A DNA stretch of 64,000 nt from Acutalibacter sp. (GTDB lineage: Bacteria > Bacillota > Clostridia > Oscillospirales > Acutalibacteraceae). Below are positions 7,239-16,064 of the stretch, in pieces. Position numbers and translations under genes: made by a program. The stretch covers positions 122,025-186,024 of the forward strand of contig JAHHRN010000005.1 in the NCBI GenBank assembly GCA_020025775.1, read 5' to 3'. The notes beneath the pieces were generated by a model. It was given only the letters and a program-made list of their open reading frames with translations, ran no database searches and was not told the DNA's origin. The number at the start of each line of letters is the position of its first letter. Position 1 is the stretch's first letter.

Positions 7239-10200
7239 TTAATCTAACAGCTCTGTTTCGGTTTCATAAAGACCGGTTATGGATTGATGAATGAGTTTAA
7301 AGGATGTAAGTTTTTTACTTTTTACAATTTTATTACTGATAGAGGTTGTGCCGCTCGTTTTGCCTTCTCCGAGTAGCGTAAGGTCACCGGTACGCACGTC
7401 GGCGTGAAGAATGGCTAAAATCTGCATAAGAACCGTGAATTGCTCGTATACGGTTAAGGCTTTAAACCCATCCTCTTTATCATTTAAAATTGCACCGAGC
7501 TTTGCAAATTTTTCTTTAAATATCGTTTCCGTTATTTTCTTGTAAATGGCTTTGTAAAGCACTTCGTTTTCTGCTTTGCTTAATTTGTCCAAAGGTGTTA
7601 ACTCGGGATTACGCTTTTTGTCGGTACATTTTTGAAAATAGGTACGGATGGATTTAATGTATTTTTCTTGCTCAGAATTTAAAATCAACTGTACGGCAGG
7701 TTTACAAGTGTATTGTGAACCACCACTGCTTTTGCAACTGATATGCATTCTAAAGCCGTTTACGCTGATGAGTGCATTGTATTTTACCTTGGGGATAAGG
7801 ATTTCTACGGTGTCGGGATTCACTTCGCTATACACATTTTTACGAAGATAGGCACTGACATAGTTTTTAGGGCTTTCAAGATACTCCTTTTCGCGGTAAA
7901 GGTCTACGGGAACAATAATTTTAGTCGTTTTCTCTTTTTTATCTGCGTAGGAAGCAATGCAGAAATAAGTAGCCGTGGGACGGTTATATCCGCCGTATTT
8001 TTCAATATCGGCACGAGGGGAATTGACCTTGATAGAAACCTGCCCATTGCCCTTTTTCAAAATGTTTTGGTCAAATAAACCGCCTTTTTGGCAGTATGCA
8101 TAGCGCGTAAAGCGAATGTTGTTCTTGCTCATCATGGCACGAACGGTAGACATAGAAGTATCCTGCTCTGCAATCCATGCACCTTTCACAGAATGACCGA
8201 ACATACACTCTGTTTTAACACTACTGGTGCCGTCTTGCAATCCCTTTATGTAAACGGCTTTGTTATGGTTAAACTGCGTATTATACACATTGCCGACAAC
8301 AATGTTTAAATAAGCATCCTTCGCATGGTGCAAGTCGTTGATATCACGCGATTTTACAAATTTAAATTTGTGTCGGAAGTCGGAAACCAAACCGGCTTTT
8401 ACATAAACGATTTCAGAAGATTCATATCTCCTTTTTAAAAGCTCTGCAATCGCTTTGGTGGACTGTCTCGTTTCCACAAGCTGACGGCTGATAAACTGTG
8501 AAAGCTCCTCGTCGGAAAGTGGCGTGGTGCGCATTAAACGCTCATATTTCGGGCTTTCAATCAATCCTTTGTCTAAAAGCATTTTCCAAAAGCTCTGCAT
8601 TTTTGCACGAATTTCTGCCTTGATGGGGTAAATGTTGTCTTTGGCTTCGTTTTCGGTTTTTAAAACCAAAACACGATTGTTTAGGCTGTCATCCTTAATT
8701 TTGGACTGCGGAAAGATGTGGTCGATGTCGCAGATGTTGCGATTGTTAATTTCTTCAAGGTCTAAAGCCTTTCCACTGTACATACATCTGCCGAACTGCG
8801 TGAAATAGAGATAAAGTGCGTCTCGGCGCAAATCGTTTTCACTAAAGCTCTGCAAAAGCTTATAAAGCTCCGGCTCTTGCTTTTTGGCAGTTTTATAAAG
8901 TTCTTCTAAGCGCTGCTTTCTGGAGGTTGTGCGCATTTTTATTTCTTCCGGGCCTCTGGCTACCTCCACAAAAATTTTAGTCGGCGCCGCACCACGAAGC
9001 TTTACAAGTTCTTCTACGATTTGCATGGATTGATAAATCGGACGTTTCACTTTCGGTGAAACATAAAGTGCTTCGACTTCCTCTTTCAATGAGGCAAAGG
9101 GTATCGCGCCGTTTTCTTTTTCAACGGCTTCGGAAAATGTATTCTCAGCACTTAAAATCTGCATTAAGTTGTTTTGCGATTCCCAAAGGGCGTGCATAAT
9201 ATTGCAGACTTCACCTGTTTCTTTTAATGCACCCTCAATGCCGACTAAAAACTGCTTAGAAAGTCTGCTCCAGCCGCTGTATTTCAGGCGGCAAACACTT
9301 TTAACCTGCTCGGGAGAAAGCGCGTTTCCAAAAGACGCTTGTAGGCGTTTCTTTAAAAGCTTTTTATCCTCCCCGAAAATCGTAATGGCTTTGATGATTT
9401 CCTCTTTTTCACTTTCGGTAAGCGGGAGCCCTTCTAAATCTCGATATGATTTCAGATTCGCCTTGAAATCACCGTCTATGCCGGAAAGTAAAATGTCTTT
9501 GTAACCCTTGCTTTCCAAGAATTTCAAAAGTCCCTTTTGGGTGACCTTGTTTCGTTTTAAAAAGAGTTCGTTGTAAATTTCCTGCTTTAAGGCAACAGGA
9601 AGCTTTTCACTGTTTATTCTAACGTTGTTTAGTTCGTTAAGTACCATAAAGCTGCTGTAAAGCAGAGAATCTTTCGGAATAACATCCTCTTTCGGCAAAT
9701 AGGTGCATTTGCTTGTGAGATTCCGTATAAACTGCTCAGCGCTTTTGTCGGTATCGACTACGGATTCGAAATTCCAAGGATAAATTTTTTCACCTGTTCT
9801 GCAAATCCAGCTCTTGTCGCTGTGCGTATTCAAAGGCCCGACATAGTAGGGGATGCGGAACGAGAAAATATCTATAATCTTTTGACTGACGGATTTTCCA
9901 CTTTCATCCACGTCTTTTAAGAACGGCAAATAGTTTTCAGCATTCTTTAAAATAGCGCAAAGCTCGGCCTTTTGAATTTGCATCGGGATAACAGAATTGT
10001 CCTTAGAAACGGCTTTCGGCAAAAATGTGCCTGTTTCAATTTGGAGATACATATCCTCATACTTTGGTGCACCGCAGGTTTTCGGCAGTTGTTTCTTTAA
10101 AAATTCACAAAACTTTTCCTGTGTGCAGCCAGTTTCTTCGGGAGACCCTTTTTTGCTGTGACCGCTGTAAGCTAAATAGTTTGGGGTTTTGTCTTTATTT

Positions 10201-11231
10201 TCGTCAAAAATCAGTGCTTTCTTTTCCGGACAATAGGTCTTTACATAGGCTTTCAGTAGCTGTAAATCCTGCTTGTGCTTTTCGTAGGTTTTAACCTTGG
10301 CGAAAGAAAGATATTGTTCTCCCTTTAAAATGTTGGAAAGCACAGCCCAATCATAAATGGCCTTAATTTCTTCTAACAGCTCCGCTTTCTCTCCAAAAAC
10401 ACTTTCGTAAATCGGCGCATTTTCATCGTATCCACTGCTGATGCAAACATTTTTGCATTCCGAATCCTTGAAAGCTTCGTCTTCAAAGAGCACAGCGGCA
10501 GAGGCTGTACCACCGGTCAGCAAGGTAAGTATGGCATATTTTACGGGTTCGCTTTTTTTGGATACCGAAAGTAATTCGGATAAAAGTTGTTTTTTCTTTG
10601 TTTTTGTGGCTTTGGAATCTTTTAAAATTTCCGCAATTTTTTCTGTATCCTCGAAAAAAAGGTCAATGCTATAATTATCTTTACAATAGGCGCTGAAAGC
10701 CTCCCAAGCCGCTTTGAAATCCAGCCCGCTTTGCTCACTTTCAAAATCGGAATCAAAAAGGAAATGTCCTCTGTGCTTGATGATATGTGCTAGAGCCAAA
10801 TATACCAAACGAACGTCGTGCGGTGCTGGATTGGCAATCAGCTCCTTTCGCAGATGATATACCGTCGGGAAGGCCTTGTGAAAATCTTTGTCGGTATAAT
10901 CGGCATCTGCAAACAATGCATATTTTGAGATGGAGGACTTGTCCTCTACATAGAGATTGCTCTCTTTGAGCCTTTGAAAAAAGGCGACATCCTTTTGGGC
11001 GATAGCTTCACTAAACAGCATTTGCAGGCAGGAAATGCGAAACTTGTTGCGTTCGGTTCTCCGACGACCGGAACGAAAACTACGACGCTCTTCTGCTGTT
11101 TGGCCGCCCTCCAGAAGTCGAATGCCCCACATGGCGTTACCCTTGCATTTCAGAATGCGGTAAGCCTCGTTTGTGACGGCCCAGCCAATAGAATCTGTGC
11201 CAATGTCTAAACCAATGTAATAGTTTTCCAT
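7239..11231 (-). CDS. cas9: Cas9 endonuclease, type II-A
   Basis: This 1330-residue RNA-guided nuclease cuts DNA matched by the crRNA. All catalytic parts appear intact: RuvC-I with YYIGLDIGTDSIGW (Asp9), the arginine-rich bridge helix RRRTERNKFRIS, RuvC-II with IFVEVARG (Glu756), HNH with DIDHIFPQS (His838) and NNRVLV, and RuvC-III with HHAKDAYLN (Asp972). Length fits subtype II-A. The start has AAGGAGAGAGG upstream. The tracrRNA is divergent and the array lies 300 bases past the stop, separated only by the csn2 stump. Interference could still operate with the four stored spacers, but adaptation in cis is lost. No frameshift or stop was seen. Confidence 0.98.
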   Translation of the reverse strand: MENYYIGLDIGTDSIGWAVTNEAYRILKCKGNAMWGIRLLEGGQTAEERRSFRSGRRRTERNKFRISCLQMLFSEAIAQKDVAFFQRLKESNLYVEDKSSISKYALFADADYTDKDFHKAFPTVYHLRKELIANPAPHDVRLVYLALAHIIKHRGHFLFDSDFESEQSGLDFKAAWEAFSAYCKDNYSIDLFFEDTEKIAEILKDSKATKTKKKQLLSELLSVSKKSEPVKYAILTLLTGGTASAAVLFEDEAFKDSECKNVCISSGYDENAPIYESVFGEKAELLEEIKAIYDWAVLSNILKGEQYLSFAKVKTYEKHKQDLQLLKAYVKTYCPEKKALIFDENKDKTPNYLAYSGHSKKGSPEETGCTQEKFCEFLKKQLPKTCGAPKYEDMYLQIETGTFLPKAVSKDNSVIPMQIQKAELCAILKNAENYLPFLKDVDESGKSVSQKIIDIFSFRIPYYVGPLNTHSDKSWICRTGEKIYPWNFESVVDTDKSAEQFIRNLTSKCTYLPKEDVIPKDSLLYSSFMVLNELNNVRINSEKLPVALKQEIYNELFLKRNKVTQKGLLKFLESKGYKDILLSGIDGDFKANLKSYRDLEGLPLTESEKEEIIKAITIFGEDKKLLKKRLQASFGNALSPEQVKSVCRLKYSGWSRLSKQFLVGIEGALKETGEVCNIMHALWESQNNLMQILSAENTFSEAVEKENGAIPFASLKEEVEALYVSPKVKRPIYQSMQIVEELVKLRGAAPTKIFVEVARGPEEIKMRTTSRKQRLEELYKTAKKQEPELYKLLQSFSENDLRRDALYLYFTQFGRCMYSGKALDLEEINNRNICDIDHIFPQSKIKDDSLNNRVLVLKTENEAKDNIYPIKAEIRAKMQSFWKMLLDKGLIESPKYERLMRTTPLSDEELSQFISRQLVETRQSTKAIAELLKRRYESSEIVYVKAGLVSDFRHKFKFVKSRDINDLHHAKDAYLNIVVGNVYNTQFNHNKAVYIKGLQDGTSSVKTECMFGHSVKGAWIAEQDTSMSTVRAMMSKNNIRFTRYAYCQKGGLFDQNILKKGNGQVSIKVNSPRADIEKYGGYNRPTATYFCIASYADKKEKTTKIIVPVDLYREKEYLESPKNYVSAYLRKNVYSEVNPDTVEILIPKVKYNALISVNGFRMHISCKSSGGSQYTCKPAVQLILNSEQEKYIKSIRTYFQKCTDKKRNPELTPLDKLSKAENEVLYKAIYKKITETIFKEKFAKLGAILNDKEDGFKALTVYEQFTVLMQILAILHADVRTGDLTLLGEGKTSGTTSISNKIVKSKKLTSFKLIHQSITGLYETETELLD

Positions 11232-11248
11232 TTTCCTCTCTCCTTATA

Positions 11249-11277
11249 TTGACAGAATCGAATTCTTGTGCTACTAT
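11249..11277 (+). promoter_or_regulatory. tracrRNA promoter
   Basis: TTGACA (11249-11254), 17 bases, then TACTAT (11272-11277) preceded by TGC. Transcription would start near 11284, just before the anti-repeat. Confidence 0.75.
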
Positions 11278-11283
11278 ATAGGC

Positions 11284-11399
11284 AATCTCAATACCTTATG
11301 AGATTTACACTACAAGTTCAAATAAAGATTTATCCAAATCGCCGCTTTGCGGCATCACAGTGTGTGATGAAAGACCTGCATTTTATGTGGGTCTTTTTT
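11284..11399 (+). ncRNA. tracrRNA
   Basis: The anti-repeat (TACCTTATGAGATTTACACT, from about 11292) is complementary to the array repeat. It is followed by the hairpins GCCGCTTTGCGGC (11341-11353) and ATCACAGTGTGTGAT (11354-11368), and by a terminator AAGACC / GGGTCTTTTTT (11371-11399). Position upstream of and divergent from cas9 is one of the usual type II-A arrangements. The anti-repeat carries the same G as the variant repeat at 6696. Confidence 0.92.
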
Positions 11400-11539
11400 G
11401 TTTCTTTTTATGACAAGTATAGCATATGACAAATACTTTTTCAAGAAAAGTAATCAATTAGGAGTCCGAAATATAGGACTTTAAATAAAACTTAACAGGA
11501 CTATTGTAAAAAACAAAACCGAATAGAGGTGGGCTCTAT

Positions 11540-11818
11540 ATGAAAGAGAACTATGTGTTCCCAACTCTGGAGAATACGGAGCTGAAACCGATTTCTATTC
11601 GTAGTTCTGGCGAGATATTGGATTTAAACGATACTGTGAACATAGCCGATAGTATCGTTTGCGTGAAATCTCATACGGATTTTACTTCGCATTTGCCGAA
11701 GGAGCATCAGCAACGCTGGAGCAGACTCTATTTCAAATATAAAGATTGTCCATTGTATGAATGTGTGGCGAACGATGAAAATGAGGAAATCCTTTTGGAG
11801 AGCGGCAGCACGCCGTGA
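11540..11818 (+). CDS. Small protein of unknown function
   Basis: A 92-residue soluble, acidic protein that I do not recognise. It starts at an ATG preceded by GAGGTG and is followed within 30 bases by a strong terminator, so it is a single-gene unit. No signal peptide, membrane segment or known motif is visible; two cysteines occur. It stands between the CRISPR-Cas locus and the ABC exporter operon and may belong to neither. The coding case rests on the ribosome site, an uninterrupted frame and the terminator. Confidence 0.6.
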   Translation: MKENYVFPTLENTELKPISIRSSGEILDLNDTVNIADSIVCVKSHTDFTSHLPKEHQQRWSRLYFKYKDCPLYECVANDENEEILLESGSTP

Positions 11819-11844
11819 TTCAGTCAAGAGGATGTAATTTTAAT

Positions 11845-11882
11845 AAAAACACCCTATCTGCCTTGGTTAGATAGGGTGTTTC
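11845..11882 (+). terminator. Terminator
   Basis: The hairpin AAACACCCTATCT / AGATAGGGTGTTT with a T-rich end. It also lies on the exit side of the ABC operon, so it may serve both strands. Confidence 0.85.
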
Positions 11883-11933
11883 TATTATGTGAACGGAACG
11901 TTATGATATCGGTTCTGTAGACAAACTGTGGCT

Positions 11934-12545
11934 TTATTTTGCATCGGATAATTGCAAATGCCCGTTTGTAATTTTATAAGTGCTGTCACAATATTCCCGA
12001 ACATAATCCAGCGCATGCGAAACTACAACAATACTTGCACCGCGTTTTTTCTGCTCTAATAGTAATTGTTTTACTGTTTCACAGCTCGTTTCATCTAAAG
12101 CGTTAAAAGGTTCATCCAGTAATAAAACATCAGGATTTTCCATAATGGCTTGTGCAATACCGAGCTTTTGTAGCATGCCCAGGGAGAATTTCTTTACTTT
12201 GATATTGCTGCTATCTACCAATCCGACCTTTTCCAGTATTTCGTTTATTTCGGGTTTTCCTATTTTTTTGCGAATATCTGCAAGATATTTTAAATTTGCA
12301 TAAGCCGTTTCCTGAAACATAAATCCGGGAGTTTCAATTAGTACACCAAAGGTGGTTTCTTTGTCAATGACTACTTCTCCACTGCTTGGTCGTATCAAAT
12401 CACAACACAGCCTGAGAAACATGGTTTTCCCAGAACCATTGGGACCTTCTATCCCATACATTTTGCCTGGCTCCGTTTGAAAAGTAATGTTTTCTAAAAT
12501 CATTTTTCCTTTGATTTTTTTACTTGCATTTTTTATCTTAACCAT
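11934..12545 (-). CDS. ABC transporter ATP-binding protein
   Basis: A 203-residue ATPase subunit. Walker A is GPNGSGKT (residues about 34-41), the signature is FSLGMLQKLG (a variant of LSGGQ), and Walker B is VLLLDEP, followed by the switch histidine in VVSHALD. It energises transport across the membrane together with the two permease-like proteins encoded upstream in the same operon. Its ribosome site AAAGGAGTAA overlaps the end of the preceding gene, so translation is probably coupled. The short single-domain form and the variant signature are typical of bacitracin- or lantibiotic-type exporters and immunity pumps. The substrate is unknown. Confidence 0.93.
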   Translation of the reverse strand: MVKIKNASKKIKGKMILENITFQTEPGKMYGIEGPNGSGKTMFLRLCCDLIRPSSGEVVIDKETTFGVLIETPGFMFQETAYANLKYLADIRKKIGKPEINEILEKVGLVDSSNIKVKKFSLGMLQKLGIAQAIMENPDVLLLDEPFNALDETSCETVKQLLLEQKKRGASIVVVSHALDYVREYCDSTYKITNGHLQLSDAK

Positions 12546-12549
12546 ACAG

Positions 12550-13254
12550 TTACTCCTTTATTTTGGTTGTCATAAAATCCATCTTTTGAAAAATCAAATA
12601 AATGGGCAATAGAAGCAATACGGCTAGTGCAAGGGGATAAAAATATGGCGTTGGTATTTGCTTCGATGATGGTATGCACAAATTTTTTTTGGTAAAGATA
12701 AGGGAAAGTACGGTTAGAAATGCTATGCCAACTAAAAAAGAGGAATTTGTGCTTTTGAATAGCGAATAAGATAAAATGCCGATTTCCATACAAGATAAGA
12801 AAATCCCAAACGATAATAACAGGATGATGCCGTATTCAGCTAAGGAAATGTTTATGTTAGAAATTTTATGACAAAGAAAACTTTGAAAAACAGCGGTGAA
12901 TGCAGTTAGAAAAGCAAAAAGCACACTGGAAATCAGTTTGCCCAATGCATATCTTGGTCGCCGGAGGCGCACAAGATAAAATACACCGTATTTTTGGTTG
13001 TCTTCAGCGATGCGATGAATGGATAGAAAAAGAACAAAGCTGTAAAGACTAATGTAAAGAATATAGGACAGTAAGCTGATTTCGGTACAAAAATATCTGT
13101 CAAACACGCTATAAATTTCTGCATTGGATAGGATTTGCGCTTTTCTGTTCCAAATCGTAGAAACAGAGATTATATCATTTACTGCATTTAGGGCGAGGAA
13201 AAGAAATATGCGCTTGATATTCAAAAGTCTTCGTAAATCCATTCGTGTAACCAT
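12550..13254 (-). CDS. ABC transporter permease subunit (second)
   Basis: A hydrophobic protein of about 234 residues with roughly six membrane segments and no recognisable motif beyond that. I choose the ATG at 13254, after the stop of the previous gene; an upstream TTG at 13311 would overlap that gene by 44 bases and lacks a ribosome site. The next ATG at 13242 is also possible. It sits between another membrane protein and the ATPase in a tight operon, which identifies it as a permease subunit of the exporter. Function is inferred mostly from context. Confidence 0.75.
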   Translation of the reverse strand: MVTRMDLRRLLNIKRIFLFLALNAVNDIISVSTIWNRKAQILSNAEIYSVFDRYFCTEISLLSYILYISLYSFVLFLSIHRIAEDNQKYGVFYLVRLRRPRYALGKLISSVLFAFLTAFTAVFQSFLCHKISNINISLAEYGIILLLSFGIFLSCMEIGILSYSLFKSTNSSFLVGIAFLTVLSLIFTKKNLCIPSSKQIPTPYFYPLALAVLLLLPIYLIFQKMDFMTTKIKE

Positions 13255-13267
13255 GTTGTAACCCAAT

Positions 13268-14152
13268 TTATTTAATATATTGTTTTTTGTTTTGAATATA
13301 TAAGATTCCAATTAAAACAGCTGCCGGTATAAGCAAACACAGCAAGTGCAGAAAAATGGTTGCAGAGACAGGCAAATTAGTATACCAAAAATCATTACCG
13401 ATAAATGCACCTACTGCATAGTTTGGGAAAATCCATGCTAGGTATTTGGCAATCGGTGCTTGTATGCTAAATAATTGCGGAAAAAGCGTGCAAAAAATAT
13501 ATATCGCGAATGGCGAAATACTGATTAAAAATCGATTAGAAGTAAACGCGCTCACGCCCATACCAAGAAGTGCATAGAATCCGCCTTGAAACGATAAAAT
13601 CAAAATTAATAAAAAACAAGCTACCCAATAATGTGAAAAGAATAATTTCGTTGCCGGATTATCTTCCATCATGGAGAAATTAAAAGCTTCTGTGGGGGGC
13701 TGAAAAGAATAAGAAAACAGGGAAAAAAGCAATACGCAGCACATGGACAAAAAAAACAATACAAACGGTACCAAAAATGTGCAGCTTAGCTTGCAAAAGA
13801 AATACTTCTTAAATCCGCTTCGCGAGATGGAAAAATTCCCGAATCCGCTGTTTTTATCATAAGTAAAGGATGCGGAAGCAATAATTCCCACAAGAATTGT
13901 AATAAAACAAGATATATAAAATTCAGAAGCGCCCTCCATGAACATCATAAATCCGTTTTGGGCATTCAATTGTGCTTCGTATGTTTTTGTAATAATCGGA
14001 TTTAGATTTGACATTTCTGCAAGACTTTTACTTAAAAATTGAATGTTCAATCTTGCTGCTTTTGTCCCTAAAAACCAACCCAACGGCAAAATAAGAAAGA
14101 AAAATAGGTTTAGAGGGTTCTTAAACATTCTTTTCAATTCTTTCGATAACAT
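13268..14152 (-). CDS. ABC transporter permease subunit (first)
   Basis: About 294 residues with a charged N-terminus (LSKELKRMFKNPLN) and six hydrophobic stretches with a large loop after the first, the usual plan of ABC-2 type exporters and lantibiotic immunity permeases. The ATG at 14152 has AGGTGA at a good distance; a GTG at 14161 is an alternative start three codons longer. It is followed 13 bases later by a second permease. Together with the ATPase this should give a heterodimeric exporter. The substrate is unknown, but the operon opens with a 25-residue peptide gene that could be related to it. Confidence 0.8.
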   Translation of the reverse strand: MLSKELKRMFKNPLNLFFFLILPLGWFLGTKAARLNIQFLSKSLAEMSNLNPIITKTYEAQLNAQNGFMMFMEGASEFYISCFITILVGIIASASFTYDKNSGFGNFSISRSGFKKYFFCKLSCTFLVPFVLFFLSMCCVLLFSLFSYSFQPPTEAFNFSMMEDNPATKLFFSHYWVACFLLILILSFQGGFYALLGMGVSAFTSNRFLISISPFAIYIFCTLFPQLFSIQAPIAKYLAWIFPNYAVGAFIGNDFWYTNLPVSATIFLHLLCLLIPAAVLIGILYIQNKKQYIK

Positions 14153-14185
14153 CCTATTCACCTACATTTATGGCTGACCTTTTGG

Positions 14186-14872
14186 CTAATCTTCCGCCTT
14201 TGCATAATCTATAACGGTTCCTTCCGGTACTATGTTAAAAGATTGTAATGCAGTAAATTCGTTTGTATTCTTGCGTGAACAATAGTAGGCGACAATCCAA
14301 TAATCTGTTCCGTCATAATCTGTATAGGCAAAATAAATATCATAATCTGTTGTTTCTTTAAAATCACCTAAATTGATTGTAACATGATTTTTAGCATCCT
14401 CGTTTTTGCTTGAGCCAAACATGGCTTCCAATTCGCGCCTAGAGTAAAGGCCCAAAAAATCTGGATGTGTTTCTTTAGAAACATCGTCAACGCTTAAATT
14501 GTAACGAGTGGATGCGTAACAAAGGGACTGACCCATAAGCGGACGTAGTTTTGGGTGCGCCTCCCACTTCGGAATACTGAAGCTGCAAAGACTTTTCACG
14601 CCTATAATACAAAGCAAGGAGAGAATAAGTGCGGTAGTCCACATTGCTTTTGAAATCGCTTTTTTATCAAATAAAAGATAAACGACCAACCACAGCACAA
14701 ATAAAATTATGCTGATAATAATGGATAGCTTCTTTGAAAAACTTTGAATATAATCTATTTCCATCTCTAAAGTAACAGCCGTTACAACACTGCAAACAGT
14801 TAAAAGGAAAAGAATTTTACTCATAAGTTTCCAAAAATTTGTTCCTTCTTGCTTTGTAGTTATAGGGTTCAT
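14186..14872 (-). CDS. Membrane protein of the ABC exporter operon
   Basis: A 228-residue protein I do not recognise. Three hydrophobic segments occupy the first 110 residues. The remaining half looks like a soluble domain rich in Asp and Tyr (TDYDIYFAYTDYDGTDYW). AAGGAG lies eight bases before the ATG and is formed by the last codons of the upstream peptide gene, so translation of the two is probably coupled. Its position between the peptide and the permeases suggests an accessory role such as binding, sensing or processing the transported peptide; this is inference. Confidence 0.75.
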   Translation of the reverse strand: MNPITTKQEGTNFWKLMSKILFLLTVCSVVTAVTLEMEIDYIQSFSKKLSIIISIILFVLWLVVYLLFDKKAISKAMWTTALILSLLCIIGVKSLCSFSIPKWEAHPKLRPLMGQSLCYASTRYNLSVDDVSKETHPDFLGLYSRRELEAMFGSSKNEDAKNHVTINLGDFKETTDYDIYFAYTDYDGTDYWIVAYYCSRKNTNEFTALQSFNIVPEGTVIDYAKAED

Positions 14873-14877
14873 TCTTA

Positions 14878-14955
14878 TTACTCCTTTTCAGAGGGTGTGT
14901 CTGTTCCGGCAACCGGTCTAGGTTCCTCAGCATCTAAATCGAAAGAAACAATCAT
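14878..14955 (-). CDS. 25-residue peptide heading the ABC exporter operon
   Basis: A short frame of 25 codons starting MIVSFDLDAEEPRP and ending in TPSEKE, with GGAGAAG at a proper distance from the ATG and a TAA that leads straight into the next gene. The final codons GAA AAG GAG form the ribosome site of the membrane-protein gene, so the peptide is likely translated as a coupling leader at least. It is acidic, has no cysteine and no hydrophobic core, so it does not look like a lantibiotic precursor or membrane peptide. Possible roles are an exported signal, a peptide modified or cleaved elsewhere, or a leader that only controls translation. Confidence 0.5.
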   Translation of the reverse strand: MIVSFDLDAEEPRPVAGTDTPSEKE

Positions 14956-15409
14956 GGTATCTTCTCCGTGCTAATTTGAGAAGCCAAATATGTTATATAA
15001 CTAAAAAAATACTTAAAGCATATTTCAAACTATAGATTGAAATACCAGCAAAGTAAAATTAAACTTCAATCTAAATATTTTTACTAAGGATTGGTACTGT
15101 ATAATTATATTTTAACATTAAACTATTTATAGTCAATATATTCTATATAAAATATATAAGTTTTTTGTGCATTTTAAAAGGAGAAGGTTATTTCTCTTTT
15201 GGTGTATGAAATTTCATTTGGAGATATAGAAGAAAAATTTCTTTATTCCCAAAAACGAAAAGATACATCAACACATAAAATAATGCCTACTATAGCGTAG
15301 ATTTTTGAGCCACAAGCAGTATGTCTTCTGTGAAGCGCTGTAAAGATGGTCAAAAGAAGTTATTTGGGCGAATATTACAGTGCTTATTTTTAGTTTGGAT
15401 TAGAATGAA
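14956..15409. other. AT-rich intergenic region with inverted repeats
   Basis: No gene is supported. The inverted repeat ATTTCAA / TTGAAAT (15022-15043) and a second arm TTCAATCT (15065-15072) complementary to AGATTGAA inside it lie upstream of the ABC operon and could be an operator. The rest is very AT-rich. Confidence 0.4.
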
Positions 15410-15422
15410 ATGGGGTACAATT

Positions 15423-15760
15423 ATGAGCAAAAAACAAAAGAAAAATCAGAAAAAATTCTGGTAACTGCTTCGATTATTTTAGCCGTTTTATTGCTTTTTG
15501 CACTTGTGTTTTGTTTGTATGACAGTCCGGCTAAATATATGCCGACAAACACAGAAAAAGTGGCTGTAGATGCAAACGGCGAGCCGATGTTGTATTATAC
15601 GGATTTGTTCGGTTGTACCTTCTATATGGAAGACGGCAAACGGCTTTATGCCGCTGTGCTGAAACCGACCGGCGAAAAAAGTGCAGGAAAATGGAAATCC
15701 CGATGCAGAATCCAAATTCTTTGCGGAAACAAGCCAAGAATAGAAATGGTTTATCTATAG
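15423..15760 (+). pseudogene. Decayed copy of the one-helix membrane protein at 22436
   Basis: The stretch from about 15423 to 15680 is nearly the same as 22436-22700. The intact copy reads MSNKQKKNQKK and continues into a membrane helix (VTASIILAVLLLFALVF). Here one base is missing near 15460, so the matching ATG at 15423 runs into a stop after 13 codons (TGG TAA). An A-run near 15677 also differs and the end is unrelated. A different ATG at 15410 can enter the helix frame (MGYNYEQK), giving 116 residues, but it has no good ribosome site. I treat it as a degenerate duplicate. Its function is unknown. Confidence 0.65.
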
Positions 15761-15762
15761 GT

Positions 15763-15802
15763 AAAAAGGCACCATACACAAATTTGTGTATAGTGCCTTT
15801 TT
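15763..15802. terminator. Bidirectional terminator
   Basis: A long, almost perfect inverted repeat (AAAAAGGCAC...GTGCCTTTTT) with T runs on both sides, directly after the decayed gene. The sequence from here to 16064 has no supported gene, only a weaker inverted repeat AAGCCTATCG / CGATAGGCTT at 16012-16059. Confidence 0.8.
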
Positions 15803-16064
15803 CAATCCAGTGAGTTTCTTTGGGGTTTCCGTATAAGATACAGTTGTTTTGAATATCAGAAGTTTGTTCAGCATTTCCAGGACGTACGTTTGCGTGCCCA
15901 ATATGCAAAGGCAGAGCCATATGAACAAGGAGTGCGTATTATAAGTTACCAAAAGATACTTAACTTAAAGTGAAAAATATAATTTTATAAAGAGCATGAG
16001 ATAGAACTCAGAAGCCTATCGTTTCCACCTCTGACCGGGTTGGATTACGATAGGCTTTTAAAAA

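Noticed and set aside
15800..15973. Protein-like frame ending QHFQDVRLRAQYAKAEPYEQ on the plus strand
   Set aside because: No start, no ribosome site and no family I can name; too short to claim as a remnant.
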